The notes: a model not told the origin generated them from the sequence alone. A DNA stretch of 64,000 nt from an uncultured Prevotellaceae bacterium (GCA_902799765.1 CADCBZ010000049.1:1-64000); one strand, 5' to 3'; positions 19,763 through 28,031 are shown, counted from the stretch's first letter. Numbers and translations are program-made.

Positions 19763-19795
19763 CTCTTGCAATAAATATTCAGTCCTTGGCGGGGA

Positions 19796-21493
19796 TTAAT
19801 ATTCGAATGATGAACCACCCAGGAACTCACGAAGCAGTGATGTCGGTGGGATCTGCGTCTCTGGAATCGGTTTAATGTATTTCAGGAACTTCAGCAGGCG
19901 ATAGGCCTCAGCATGCTCAGGACAGTCCTCAGGCACCTGCTCCAGCAGGGGCTCTGCCTGACTCTTGATAACAGCCAGTTCGAAAAGCATGGCTGTATTG
20001 AACATGGCGTCGGCATTCTCCTGATAGGGGAAGATCCACTTGTTCTCACCAGCACGGACTGACGGCCAACGGCGGATCGTGTCCAAAGCGGAGACACCAC
20101 GATACTTATGATCGCGGATGATACGACGCAACATACGGTTGTCCGTCGTTGGGATATAATTGTGGTTGTCGAGCAGAATGGTGGTCAGCGCTGAGGCATA
20201 CACACGGAAGATCTGATCGTTGGGAATCTGGGCCGTTAGTTCAGGATTGAGGGCGTGGATACCTTCTACCACCAGCACTTCATCGTCGTGCAGTGTCAGT
20301 TTCTTACCACTCATCACACTCTTTCCTGTGGGGAAGTCGTAACGGGGCAACTCCACCTCCTCGCCATTGAAGAGTTTGGTCAGTTGCTCGTTAAAGAGTG
20401 GCAGGTTCAGGGCATGCAGATGCTCGAAGTCATATTCGCCCTTCTCGTCGAGTGGTGTCTTTTCACGATCGAGGAAATAGTCATCGAGGGAGATGCCAAT
20501 GGGCTTGATGCCGTTGACAGCCAACTGGACACTGAGTCGCTTACAGGTGGTGGTCTTTCCAGATGACGACGGACCAGCAATGAGTACGAGTCTCACGCCC
20601 TTGCTGTTGCCCAAACCGAGGGAGGCTGGCGGATTGACACGCTGGGCAATCTCGTCGGCAATCCTTCCAATCTTCTTCTCCTGAAGGGCCTCACTGATCT
20701 GAATCAGTTGTGAGGATTTGCCGCTGATGATAGCCCCGTTCAGATCGCCGATGGTACGCAGGCCGATAATGTTCTGCCACTGATGGTGTTCTTTGAAGAT
20801 GCCGAACATCTTGTCCTGATGGGTCATCTCACCAAGCTCGTCAGGGTGATCACGGGAGGGCAGACGCAGCAACAGACCATCATAATACTTCTCCACACCG
20901 AAAAGATAGAGTTGGGAGGTGTTGGTGAGCAATGCACCATAATAGTAATCCACATAGCCATCGATATCGTAATAGACGGTATAAAGTTTTCCTGTACTCT
21001 TCAGCAGTTTGACCTTTGAGCGGTTGTGCAGACTGTCAAAGAGTTCGATGGCCTCTTGTGTAGATGTCTCGTGGCGATGGATGGGCATGGCGGCATCGAT
21101 GATCTCCTGCATCTTGCGGCGGATGGCGCCTGCATCTTCGATGGTGACGGGACGGCCGATGTTCAGATTGACATAGTAGCCGTTTGAAACGGGGATGTCG
21201 ATAGCCACCTTACAGGGATCGAAAAGCGCATGGGCTGCCTTGCAGAGTACGAAGAACAGACTGCGGGTGTAGGCACGGAGACCACTGGAGGATGTGATAT
21301 CGAGAAACTCCACATCCTTTGGGGAGTACAAACGGTAGTGCATACCCTCCACCTTATTATTTACGTGCGCGCTAAGCGGACCGTATTGCATCTTCAAGCC
21401 TGACTTTTTATAGATATCCTCAAGGTTTGAACCTACAGGCACCTCGATGGTTGCTCCATTGTTCTTACAGCGAACCTGAATCGTTTTTTCCAT
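19796..21493 (-). CDS. Nucleoside (uridine-type) kinase with N-terminal TGS/ThrRS-like domain
   Basis: 565 residues from the ATG at 21493 (MEKTIQVRCKNNGATIEVPV); longer in-frame starts precede the promoter. The N-terminal ~200 residues resemble the TGS and second additional domain of threonyl-tRNA synthetase. The C-terminal part is a P-loop uridine kinase: LIAGPSSSGKTTTCKRLSVQ (Walker A), ISLDDYFLDREKTPLDEKGE, EGIHALNPELTAQIPND. It likely phosphorylates uridine/cytidine in salvage. Confidence 0.9.
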   Translation of the reverse strand: MEKTIQVRCKNNGATIEVPVGSNLEDIYKKSGLKMQYGPLSAHVNNKVEGMHYRLYSPKDVEFLDITSSSGLRAYTRSLFFVLCKAAHALFDPCKVAIDIPVSNGYYVNLNIGRPVTIEDAGAIRRKMQEIIDAAMPIHRHETSTQEAIELFDSLHNRSKVKLLKSTGKLYTVYYDIDGYVDYYYGALLTNTSQLYLFGVEKYYDGLLLRLPSRDHPDELGEMTHQDKMFGIFKEHHQWQNIIGLRTIGDLNGAIISGKSSQLIQISEALQEKKIGRIADEIAQRVNPPASLGLGNSKGVRLVLIAGPSSSGKTTTCKRLSVQLAVNGIKPIGISLDDYFLDREKTPLDEKGEYDFEHLHALNLPLFNEQLTKLFNGEEVELPRYDFPTGKSVMSGKKLTLHDDEVLVVEGIHALNPELTAQIPNDQIFRVYASALTTILLDNHNYIPTTDNRMLRRIIRDHKYRGVSALDTIRRWPSVRAGENKWIFPYQENADAMFNTAMLFELAVIKSQAEPLLEQVPEDCPEHAEAYRLLKFLKYIKPIPETQIPPTSLLREFLGGSSFEY

Positions 21494-21526
21494 ATCCTTA
21501 CTTAATAGTTTTAGGTGAATTTTCTG

Positions 21527-21534
21527 CAAAGATA
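21527..21534 (-). promoter_or_regulatory. -7 box for the nucleoside kinase
   Basis: The minus strand reads TATCTTTG, 33 nt before the ATG; divergent from the next promoter. Confidence 0.65.
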
Positions 21535-21577
21535 GTAATTTTCTTCCATCTTCATTCGTAATTTTTATTTTTTTTTG

Positions 21578-21585
21578 TATCTTTG
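21578..21585 (+). promoter_or_regulatory. -7 box for the Na/Pi symporter
   Basis: TATCTTTG, 32 nt before the ATG at 21618. Confidence 0.65.
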
Positions 21586-21617
21586 TAGCCGAAATATCAA
21601 ATTTATAGCAAATCATT

Positions 21618-23298
21618 ATGTCGATTTGGATTATTTTTAAGCTTCTGGGTTCACTCGCCCTTCTGATGTTTGGTATGAAGTCGATGAGTGAAGCCTTGCA
21701 AAAGATGGCGGGTCCGCAGTTGCGACACGTCCTTGGTGCAATGACTACCAATCGTTTTACAGGTATGTTGACAGGTATGCTGGTAACAGCGTCTGTCCAG
21801 TCTTCTACGGCAACGACGGTGATGACTGTCTCGTTTGTGAATGCTGGACTCTTGACGTTGGCTCAGGCCATCTCTGTCATCATGGGTGCTAACATCGGAA
21901 CCACGCTGACGGCATGGATTATGTCTGCTGGTATGTCGTTCGACATCACCAGTGCTGTCTATCCTGCCTTCTTCATGGGTATCATCCTGATCTATCTGAA
22001 GAAATACAGATATATCGGCGACTTCCTGTTTGGTCTGTCATTCCTGTTGTTGGGTCTGGGAACCCTCCGCATGACGGGTACAGAGATGCATCTGGGTGAG
22101 AATGAGGCTTTGCTCAATTTCTTCGCCTCGTTTGATCCAGATTCGTTCCTCACCACCCTGGTCTTCCTGTTCTTAGGTGGTGTGATGACCTTCTGCGTAC
22201 AGTCGTCGGCAGCTGTGATGGCTATCACGATGATTCTCTGTTCCAGTGGCGCCCTGCCTATCTATCAGGGTATCGCGCTGGTGATGGGTGAGAACATCGG
22301 AACCACCGTTACCTCGAACCTCGCTGCGATGTCTGCCAATACCCAGGCTCGTCGCGCTGCTTTGGCCCACATGTTCTTTAATGTGTTTGGCGTCATCTGG
22401 ATCCTGTTCGTCTTCCGTCCGTTCATCGATATGGTATGCGGATGGGTAGGCTATGATGTCGATATGCAGAAAGAGGCCGTTGAGACCAGCGTGTTCCTGG
22501 CCAACTCGGCTAAGCTGAGCTTTGTACTTGCTGCCTTCCACACAGCCTTCAATGTGGCGAATACCTTTATTCTCATCTGGTTTATTCCCCAGATTGAGCG
22601 CTTCGTCTGCTGGGTTATCAAACCTAAGAAGGTGGATGAGGAAGATGAGTTCCGTCTGCACTTCATTACTGCTGGCTTCATGAAGACCCCAGAGCTCTCA
22701 GTGTTAGAGGCTCAGAAGGAGATTCAGTCGTTCTCAGAGCGTATGCAGCGTATGTTTGGTATGGTGCGTGAGTTGCTGACGCTTTCGAGCAGCGCCTCCA
22801 ACAAGAAGGACAGCAAGGCAGGTGATTTCAATAAGCTTTATACGCGTATTGAGAAGTATGAGGGTATCAGTGATAACATGGAGTTGGAGATTGCCAAGTA
22901 TCTCGATTCCGTGAGTGATGCCCACCTCTCTGACGACACGAAGGCCAAGATCCGTGCAATGCTTCGTGAGATCTCCGAACTGGAGTCGATCGGCGATGCC
23001 TGCTTTAACATGGCGCGCACCATCTCTCGTAAGTATAATGGTAAGGAGGATCACTTCATCGAGAAGCAGTATGATCATATCCATCAGATGATGGAACTCA
23101 CGGATCAACCGTTCCTTCAATATCGAGCACGAGATCAACAACTACCGCAACCAGTTGAAGACACAGAACATCACTGATGTAAATAACCACGAATACACTT
23201 ATGCCGTAGGTACCATCTACATGGATCTCATCAACGAGTGCGAGAAACTTGGCGACTATGTCGTAAATGTCGTCGAGGCCCGCTTAGGTATCAGGTAA
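21618..23298 (+). pseudogene. Na/Pi cotransporter family protein with PhoU-like tail, frame broken near the 3' end
   Basis: About 9 membrane helices contain the duplicated signature VQSSTATTVMTVSFVNAG and VQSSAAVMAITMILCSSG, typical of NptA/PNaS symporters. A cytosolic helical PhoU-like region follows (from ~residue 355). The first frame ends at 23177. At ~23107-23111 the sequence jumps from HQMMELTDQ to another frame, RSFNIEHEINNYRNQLKTQN, which continues to LGDYVVNVVEARLGIR with stop at 23296-23298. About 20 codons seem to be missing from the PhoU-like helix. The transporter part itself is intact. Confidence 0.9.
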
Positions 23299-23323
23299 AG
23301 TCTATTGTTTTCAAACATATCAA

Positions 23324-23393
23324 ATTTGGCAGGGATTTCTAAAATTCCCTGCCATTTTCTTTTTGAGTTTCAAAAATAATCCTTATCTTTGCC
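23324..23393 (+). repeat. Terminator-promoter repeat R1
   Basis: First of three near-identical 70-nt units. The hairpin GGCAGGGA (23328-23335) / TCCCTGCC (23346-23353) is followed by a T-rich run, then TTTTG at 23361-23365 and the -7 box TATCTTTG (23384-23391). It ends the Na/Pi symporter transcript and starts the MNT module. Confidence 0.85.
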
Positions 23394-23412
23394 AACGAAA
23401 TAGATAACGCTT

Positions 23413-23706
23413 ATGTTAGACAGAACACAGACGATAGAAAAGCTGAAGTCCACCCGTGAGTACCTTAGTGAGCACTACGGGGTTAGTTCGATGCTTCTTT
23501 TTGGTTCCGTTGCCAGAAATGAACAAAAGGAAGGTAGCGATGTTGACGTATGTGTTGAAATGAAGCCCAATCTCTTCAAACAGGCTGGAGTAAAATGTTA
23601 TCTACAAGAACTTTTAGGTTGCTCCGTCGATGTTGTCCGTATGAGAGAAAGTATGAATCAATTGTTTAAACAACAAATTCAAAAGTATGGAATTCGAGTC
23701 TACTGA
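23413..23706 (+). CDS. MNT-type minimal nucleotidyltransferase
   Basis: 97 residues. Pol-beta superfamily NTase core: LLFGSVARNEQKEGSDVDVCVEM, i.e. GSxxR with the Asp-x-Asp pair, and a third acidic strand in GCSVDVVRM. Such proteins act as antitoxins (MntA) that modify a HEPN partner, or are orphan relatives. The stop overlaps the ATG of a 31-codon frame where a HEPN gene would be expected. Base composition is more AT-rich than in the neighbouring core genes. Confidence 0.87.
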   Translation: MLDRTQTIEKLKSTREYLSEHYGVSSMLLFGSVARNEQKEGSDVDVCVEMKPNLFKQAGVKCYLQELLGCSVDVVRMRESMNQLFKQQIQKYGIRVY

Positions 23707-23801
23707 TGAATGCTGTATTTGACATTATCAAGAATGACCTTAATCCGCTAAAAGAAGCAATAAACTATTTCAAAGAACACCTTTACCAAGACAACAAGTA
23801 A
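23706..23801 (+). CDS. Short peptide frame coupled to the MNT gene (possible HEPN remnant)
   Basis: 31 codons starting at an ATG that shares its A with the MNT stop (TGATG). It reads MNAVFDIIKNDLNPLKEAIN then YFKEHLYQDNK. It lies exactly where the HEPN toxin of an MNT-HEPN pair would begin but is far too short for one. It may be a remnant or a small partner; no family recognised. Confidence 0.4.
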   Translation: MNAVFDIIKNDLNPLKEAINYFKEHLYQDNK

Positions 23802-23814
23802 TAATCAAACTTTA

Positions 23815-23884
23815 ATTTGGCAGGGATTTCCAAAATTTCCCTGCCATTTTCTTTTGAGTTTCAGAAATAATTCTTATCTTTGCC
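23815..23884 (+). repeat. Terminator-promoter repeat R2
   Basis: Second 70-nt unit. The hairpin is GGCAGGGA (23819-23826) / TCCCTGCC (23838-23845) plus a T-run, and the -7 box is TATCTTTG (23875-23882). It differs from R1 at only about half a dozen positions. Confidence 0.85.
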
Positions 23885-23923
23885 CTCGAAATCATATTTG
23901 TTTAACTCTTAAACTATTTAATT

Positions 23924-24004
23924 ATGAGAAAGAAAATACTATTTTTAGTGCTAAAGCGTCAAATTGTTACTGATTTATTTGGAAGTTGTTCATTAATTGA
24001 TTAA
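23924..24004 (+). CDS. 26-codon frame behind repeat R2, probable gene remnant
   Basis: Begins MRKKILFLVLKRQIVTDLFG, like the start of an exported protein, then stops in the TAA at 24002-24004. It sits where the R2 promoter would deliver transcription. The second half overlaps the HigB promoter, so it looks like the left edge of a lost gene joined to the HigBA module. Low confidence that it is translated. Confidence 0.25.
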   Translation: MRKKILFLVLKRQIVTDLFGSCSLID

Positions 24005-24009
24005 CTTTG
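24002..24009 (+). promoter_or_regulatory. -7 box for the HigBA pair
   Basis: TAACTTTG lies 13 nt before the HigB ATG. GGAGG at 24011-24015 is an unusually clear Shine-Dalgarno for this group. Confidence 0.5.
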
Positions 24010-24022
24010 CGGAGGATTTCTG

Positions 24023-24364
24023 ATGGAAAAGATCAGGTCAATCAAATTATTCGGGAATTACTATAAGGAATTCTACGTAGCACAAACAGCACCTGTCCGT
24101 GATAAGATAAATCAGGTACTGAAGCTGATTGAAACCCAACGATTGATTCCTGCAAAGTTCTTTAGATACTTAGAGAACTCGGATGGAATATATGAGATCA
24201 GGGTAGAGGTTGGTAATAATATCTATCGGATATTTTGCTGTTTTGACGAAGGCGCAGTCATTGTACTGTTTCATGGCATCCAAAAGAAAAGTCAAAAGAC
24301 ACCGCCAAAAGAAATCAGACGTGCAGAAGCTATAAAAAAGGAATATTTTAAAAGTAAGGTATAA
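24023..24364 (+). CDS. RelE/HigB-type toxin (phage Gp49-like family)
   Basis: 113 residues. It shows the RelE-like core: KINQVLKLIETQRLIPAKFF, then DGIYEIRVEVGNNIYRIFCCF and VIVLFHGIQKKSQKTPPKEI. It is likely a ribosome-dependent mRNA interferase. The toxin-first order, followed 1 nt later by an HTH gene, is the HigBA arrangement. Confidence 0.9.
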   Translation: MEKIRSIKLFGNYYKEFYVAQTAPVRDKINQVLKLIETQRLIPAKFFRYLENSDGIYEIRVEVGNNIYRIFCCFDEGAVIVLFHGIQKKSQKTPPKEIRRAEAIKKEYFKSKV

Positions 24365-24365
24365 T

Positions 24366-24677
24366 ATGACAGACGAGAAGAAAAAAGCAATCATGAGTTG
24401 CACTTCATTCGATGAAATATTGAATGAGGAATATGGTGCTATGGGAACGCCAGAGCGTATGAAGTTTGAGGCAGATGCAGAAGCCTTCTGCTTGGCAGAG
24501 ACACTGAAAGAGCAGCGTCGTCTTGCAGGTCTTACTCAACAGGAATTGGCAGATAAGATTGGAACCAAGAAAAGCTATATCTCCAAATTGGAGAATGGCC
24601 ACGCAGATATCCAGCTTTCTACACTTTTCCGCATATTTGCTGGTTTAGGCAAACGAGTATCGCTTACTATATTATAA
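24366..24677 (+). CDS. HigA-type antitoxin, XRE-family HTH
   Basis: 103 residues. The C-terminal half is a helix-turn-helix: LAGLTQQELADKIGTKKSYI then SKLENGHADIQLSTLFRIFA. The N-terminal ~40 residues presumably wrap the toxin. It would bind HigB and repress the operon. Repeat R3 lies 19 nt downstream and acts as its terminator. Confidence 0.9.
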   Translation: MTDEKKKAIMSCTSFDEILNEEYGAMGTPERMKFEADAEAFCLAETLKEQRRLAGLTQQELADKIGTKKSYISKLENGHADIQLSTLFRIFAGLGKRVSLTIL

Positions 24678-24696
24678 TTGTAGTTGATTCGATTTT

Positions 24697-24766
24697 ATTT
24701 GGCAGGGATTTCTAAAATTTCCCTGCCATTTCCTTTTTAGTTTCAGAAATTATTTTTAACTTTGCC
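24697..24766 (+). repeat. Terminator-promoter repeat R3
   Basis: Third 70-nt unit. The hairpin is GGCAGGGA (24701-24708) / TCCCTGCC (24720-24727) and the -7 box is TAACTTTG (24757-24764). It ends higBA and starts the structured RNA that follows. Confidence 0.85.
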
Positions 24767-24769
24767 CCG

Positions 24770-25089
24770 TCTTTACTCTTAAAGCTTTTAGCGTAAGCAG
24801 AAGCGGATGGGTGGGGACTACATAATAGAAAAGGTGTCTGCTTGACGCTTTGTTCTTTGACTACTCAAAGTCTCGCAAACTATTGAATCCTGTCAAAGCA
24901 AAGCAACGGTAGATGTCCATTGGGTATGTTTATATAGACAGCCCTTATTGTGCTTTTCCAAGCACAAGGGGTAATCGTATATACATAGCTTGTGTGGGCT
25001 TCTGCGTTGCTCGTTTCGGACAGGATGGGCAATGCGAGACGCCTTGAGTAGTGGGACGAGTAACAGGTACAGCAACCCACACTTTTTTT
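24770..25089 (+). ncRNA. Candidate structured non-coding RNA (~320 nt), unrecognised family
   Basis: No convincing reading frame on either strand, yet helices are dense. Pairings seen are: AGCGTAAGCAGA (24790-24801) with TCTGCTTGACGCT (24837-24849); GCTTTG..CTTTGAC (24847-24861) with GTCAAAGCAAAGC (24892-24904); TTGTGCTT/AAGCACAA (24948-24955/24960-24967) closed by CCC/GGG; CTACTCAA (24861-24868) with TTGAGTAG (25044-25051); and a closing stem GTGTGG/CCACAC plus GTTGCT/AGCAAC (24992-25011 with 25071-25082). Seven T follow at 25083-25089, so the closing stem doubles as an intrinsic terminator. The R3 promoter provides the 5' end. It does not match what I know of tmRNA, RNase P, SRP or 6S RNA. 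Confidence 0.6.
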
Positions 25090-25167
25090 ATGATGTACCA
25101 CAACAATACTATTAATATAAAAGGTCTTATCCGGGGATGCTTGTAAGACATAGAGATATTGACTCAA

Positions 25168-26736
25168 ATGAAAAAACTACTCTATTGTGTATTTGCATCA
25201 ATCTTATTGTCCGCATGTAGTACAGATCTTACTGATGTAGAAAAAAGGTTGGACAATTTAGAAGGAGAAACAAAAAGCGCAAGCGAACAAATTGATGAAT
25301 TAAAGAGAAAAGAACCACAGTTGCTCTCTATCTCTTTTCTTTCGAAAGACAATTCTATGCAATTGGTTGAGGATGTAAAAGGAGAGATAATAGGCGATAG
25401 TATTGTGGAGTGTTGGATTAAGAATATAGTGAATGATAAACTACTGATTCCACATTTTGAATATACTGGTGAGAGTGTAACTATCGATAATGTATCCGCT
25501 AAAAGTGATGAAACCCAAATCGACTTCAAGACTCCTATCAAACTGACTGTTTCCAATCAAGGAAAGACAAAAGATTATACCGTTTATGTGCACTCCTTTA
25601 CAGGACTGCCTGTTTTGTGGATTGAAACAGAAGGTAGAGCTGAAATCACATCTAAGGATGATTACCTGAATGCACATCTAAAACTTGTGGAGGATGTACG
25701 TACTCGTTCTGCTGGTGGAGTAATGGAAGCAGATGTGAAGATTAAGGGTCGTGGAAATTCTACTTGGGGAATGCCTAAAAAGCCTTATGCCCTAAAGTTT
25801 GATGAGAAAACATCGCTTCTCGATGAACCAGAGGATAAGTCATGGGTGTTACTTGCTAACTATGCAGATAAGACATCTCTTCGCAATCAGACAGCCTTCT
25901 ATATGGGAAGTATCAGTAATCTTGATTACACACCACGATTCCATTATGTTGATTTAATGCTAAATGGCAGATATAACGGAACCTATCAACTTGGTGACAA
26001 ACTGAAAATCAGCAAAAATAGGGTGAATGTTGGGGATGATGGTTTTTTAATGGAGATTGACGCAAAGGCGGGAGCTGATGAAATTACGTTTAAAACTAAC
26101 CATTTAGGTCAGCCCGTTAATATTAAAGACCCAGATGTCGAAGTAAATGACGAAAATTACAATTACATTAAGGATTATGTGATTACAGCTGAGAGTGCAT
26201 TGTTTTCTGACGACTTTAAGGATATGGATAAAGGTTGGCAGAAATATATGGATATGGATTCATTCGTAGATTGGTACCTTATCAATGAGATTGCCAAGAA
26301 TAATGACGCTTGTCTATTTACCAGCTGTTATATGAATTTAAAGCGTGGCGAAAAACTGAAAATGGGGCCTCTTTGGGATTTTGATATTGCGTTTGGTAAT
26401 GTGAACTATAATGGAACCTATCTTACTGATGGCTTTTGGATTAAAAACACTACATGGTATTCTCGTCTTTTCGAAGATCCTGCATTCGTTACCAAAGTAA
26501 AGGAACGTTTCGATTATTTCTATAATCGCAAAAACGATATTATGAATGAGATAAACGCTAATGCCCAATATCTTAGATATTCAGCCCAAGAGAACAATAA
26601 CAAATGGCATACATTATATACCTATACTTGGCCTAACTATGATATTTGGGGTAGCTATCAGAATGAAGTCCAGTCTATGAAAGAGTGGCTCAATGCTCGC
26701 TTCGAATGGTTGAAGACAGAATTTGATAAGATGTAA
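25168..26736 (+). CDS. CotH-family lipoprotein (secreted protein kinase fold)
   Basis: 522 residues from the ATG at 25168 (a TTG 9 nt upstream is also in frame). The lipoprotein signal is MKKLLYCVFASILLSAC with the lipobox Cys at residue 17. A coiled-coil-like stretch (DVEKRLDNLEGETKSASEQI) is followed by a Bacteroidetes surface-protein-type N-domain and the CotH domain. That domain has KGRGNSTWGMPKKPYALKF, WVLLANYADKTSLRN and the metal-binding GPLWDFDIAFGN. CotH proteins phosphorylate extracellular proteins; the target here is unknown. Composition is AT-rich relative to the core genes, consistent with acquisition. Confidence 0.9.
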   Translation: MKKLLYCVFASILLSACSTDLTDVEKRLDNLEGETKSASEQIDELKRKEPQLLSISFLSKDNSMQLVEDVKGEIIGDSIVECWIKNIVNDKLLIPHFEYTGESVTIDNVSAKSDETQIDFKTPIKLTVSNQGKTKDYTVYVHSFTGLPVLWIETEGRAEITSKDDYLNAHLKLVEDVRTRSAGGVMEADVKIKGRGNSTWGMPKKPYALKFDEKTSLLDEPEDKSWVLLANYADKTSLRNQTAFYMGSISNLDYTPRFHYVDLMLNGRYNGTYQLGDKLKISKNRVNVGDDGFLMEIDAKAGADEITFKTNHLGQPVNIKDPDVEVNDENYNYIKDYVITAESALFSDDFKDMDKGWQKYMDMDSFVDWYLINEIAKNNDACLFTSCYMNLKRGEKLKMGPLWDFDIAFGNVNYNGTYLTDGFWIKNTTWYSRLFEDPAFVTKVKERFDYFYNRKNDIMNEINANAQYLRYSAQENNNKWHTLYTYTWPNYDIWGSYQNEVQSMKEWLNARFEWLKTEFDKM

Positions 26737-26761
26737 GACATTCGTTTTAAACACTTCTTTC

Positions 26762-26805
26762 CCTCCTCAATACTTCAAAATTCTAGCTTGAAGTATCTGA
26801 GGAGG
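26762..26805. terminator. Hairpin between cotH and fic
   Basis: CCTCCTCA-TACTTCAA and TTGAAGTA-TGAGGAGG form a long imperfect stem that includes the last codons and stop of fic. It probably ends both convergent transcripts, although T-runs are weak. Confidence 0.6.
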
Positions 26806-27662
26806 TCTTTATATTGGTCTTGGGCTGTGAGGCAGGTATCTGTTAGGTAGCCATCGATGTGGCCCCATTCCTTGAGACCTCGATAATAGAATAGCTTGAG
26901 TTCGTCTGTGATGATAAAGGGGATGATGCCGTTTGCGAGACATTCCTTGAACATCACGAGACGTCCGACTCTGCCGTTTCCGTCCTGGAAAGGGTGAATC
27001 TGCTCGAAACGTACGTGAAAGTCAAGGATGTCCTCAAATGATTTTGGACGCTTTTGACGGTATTCAGCCAGCAAAGCCTTCAACCTTTTATGCACTTCCT
27101 CAGGAGGACAGGTATCAATGCCACCTACCTCATTGGGAAGGCGCTTGTAATCGCCTACAGCAAACCAGTCTTTTCGGCTATCTGAGGTTCCAGTCTTCAA
27201 AAGCAGATGAAGATGCTTGATAAAATCTTCATTGAGTCGTTCCTCAGCGTGATCGATGATATAGTCTATGCAACGGAAATGGTTGACAGTCTCAACGATA
27301 TCATCCACATTCACAGCACTATCCGTTATACCTATGGTATTCGTCTCAAAGATGTAGCGCGTCTGATCGTGTGTCAGTTTGCTACCCTCCATATGATTGG
27401 AGTTATACGTCAGATCGATTTGGGTGCGATGATAGATGCTGCCTTTCAGTTTTGATGCTTTCTGTTCTCTCAGCACTTTCAACAAAGGCATTATTTTCTC
27501 TTTGACTTTGCCTCGTTTGGGTAAAGTGGCATCAGCAGGGATGTTCCATGTTTTACCTGTCAGGAAAGCACCTTCGATCTTTCCCTGGGCACAATAGTTG
27601 CGGGTTGTGCGCTCTGAGATACCATATTTCTCTGCAAACTGAATAACTGATATATACTCCAT
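26775..27662 (-). CDS. Fic domain protein with N-terminal HTH
   Basis: 295 residues from the ATG at 27662 (MEYISVIQFAEKYGISERTT); longer starts run through the promoter. Residues ~1-45 form a MerR/excisionase-like HTH that ends with a wing, GKTWNIPADA. The inhibitory-helix motif SNHMEG (SxxxEG) lies upstream of the Fic core, as in class II self-inhibited Fic proteins. The active site HPFQDGNGRVGRLVMF is complete, so AMP transfer to a protein target is expected. The HTH and operator sequences at its own promoter suggest autoregulation. Confidence 0.92.
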   Translation of the reverse strand: MEYISVIQFAEKYGISERTTRNYCAQGKIEGAFLTGKTWNIPADATLPKRGKVKEKIMPLLKVLREQKASKLKGSIYHRTQIDLTYNSNHMEGSKLTHDQTRYIFETNTIGITDSAVNVDDIVETVNHFRCIDYIIDHAEERLNEDFIKHLHLLLKTGTSDSRKDWFAVGDYKRLPNEVGGIDTCPPEEVHKRLKALLAEYRQKRPKSFEDILDFHVRFEQIHPFQDGNGRVGRLVMFKECLANGIIPFIITDELKLFYYRGLKEWGHIDGYLTDTCLTAQDQYKDLLRYFKLEF

Positions 27663-27671
27663 CTTTCTGTC

Positions 27672-27737
27672 TATCGGCAAGTTTGGAAGCCGATTCTTGC
27701 TGCAAAGATAGTGATTTTTGCCGATATCGGCAAGTTT
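27672..27737. promoter_or_regulatory. fic promoter with repeated operator
   Basis: The -7 box TATCTTTG lies on the minus strand at 27703-27710. A perfect 16-bp palindrome (TTGCCGAT/ATCGGCAA, 27718-27733) sits just upstream in the promoter spacer. TATCGGCAAGTTT occurs twice, at 27672-27684 (leader) and 27725-27737. The layout suggests repression, probably by the HTH of Fic itself. Confidence 0.7.
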
Positions 27738-27866
27738 ATTCGTGGTTTTTTTGTTGGTGATGATGTCTTGGTGTAAAGGAATTATGCCTAAATTTAACAC
27801 TTCGGAATGAGGTGTTCTAGGAGAAGGGTGGGAGAGGCTGCGGGCGAGAAGTAAGCAAACCAGGCG

Positions 27867-28031
27867 TTCCCAGTAAGGGAATATGCCGTTAGGTTATGGC
27901 GTTCTTACTGCATAGTTATGAAAAAATTGTTCCCATTAATGGGAAAAAGTGCTAGATTTAAAGGTAAAAAGTGCCGGAATTAATAGTAAAAAGTAACCAA
28001 ACGAGGCATAAAAAGTTACTTTTCAAGGCGA
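27867..28031. repeat. 22-bp-phased repeat array with TTCCCA..TGGGAA palindrome
   Basis: A-tracts AAAAATT/AAAAAGT start at 27922, 27944, 27966, 27988 and 28010, exactly 22 bp apart. The first unit holds the perfect palindrome TTCCCATTAATGGGAA (27930-27945). A related TTCCCAGTAAGGGAA lies at 27867-27881. The region 27801-28031 has no convincing gene. The same TTCCCA/TGGGAA unit with the same 22-bp step occurs at 39.4 kb. Confidence 0.75.

Noticed and set aside
24770..25089. Retron msr-msd RNA
   Set aside because: There is no reverse transcriptase gene nearby and no flanking a1/a2 inverted repeats typical of retrons.
24880..25167. Minus-strand protein frame of 95 codons across the candidate RNA
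   Set aside because: No promoter or start context, no family likeness, and strong helices with a terminator on the plus strand explain the region better.
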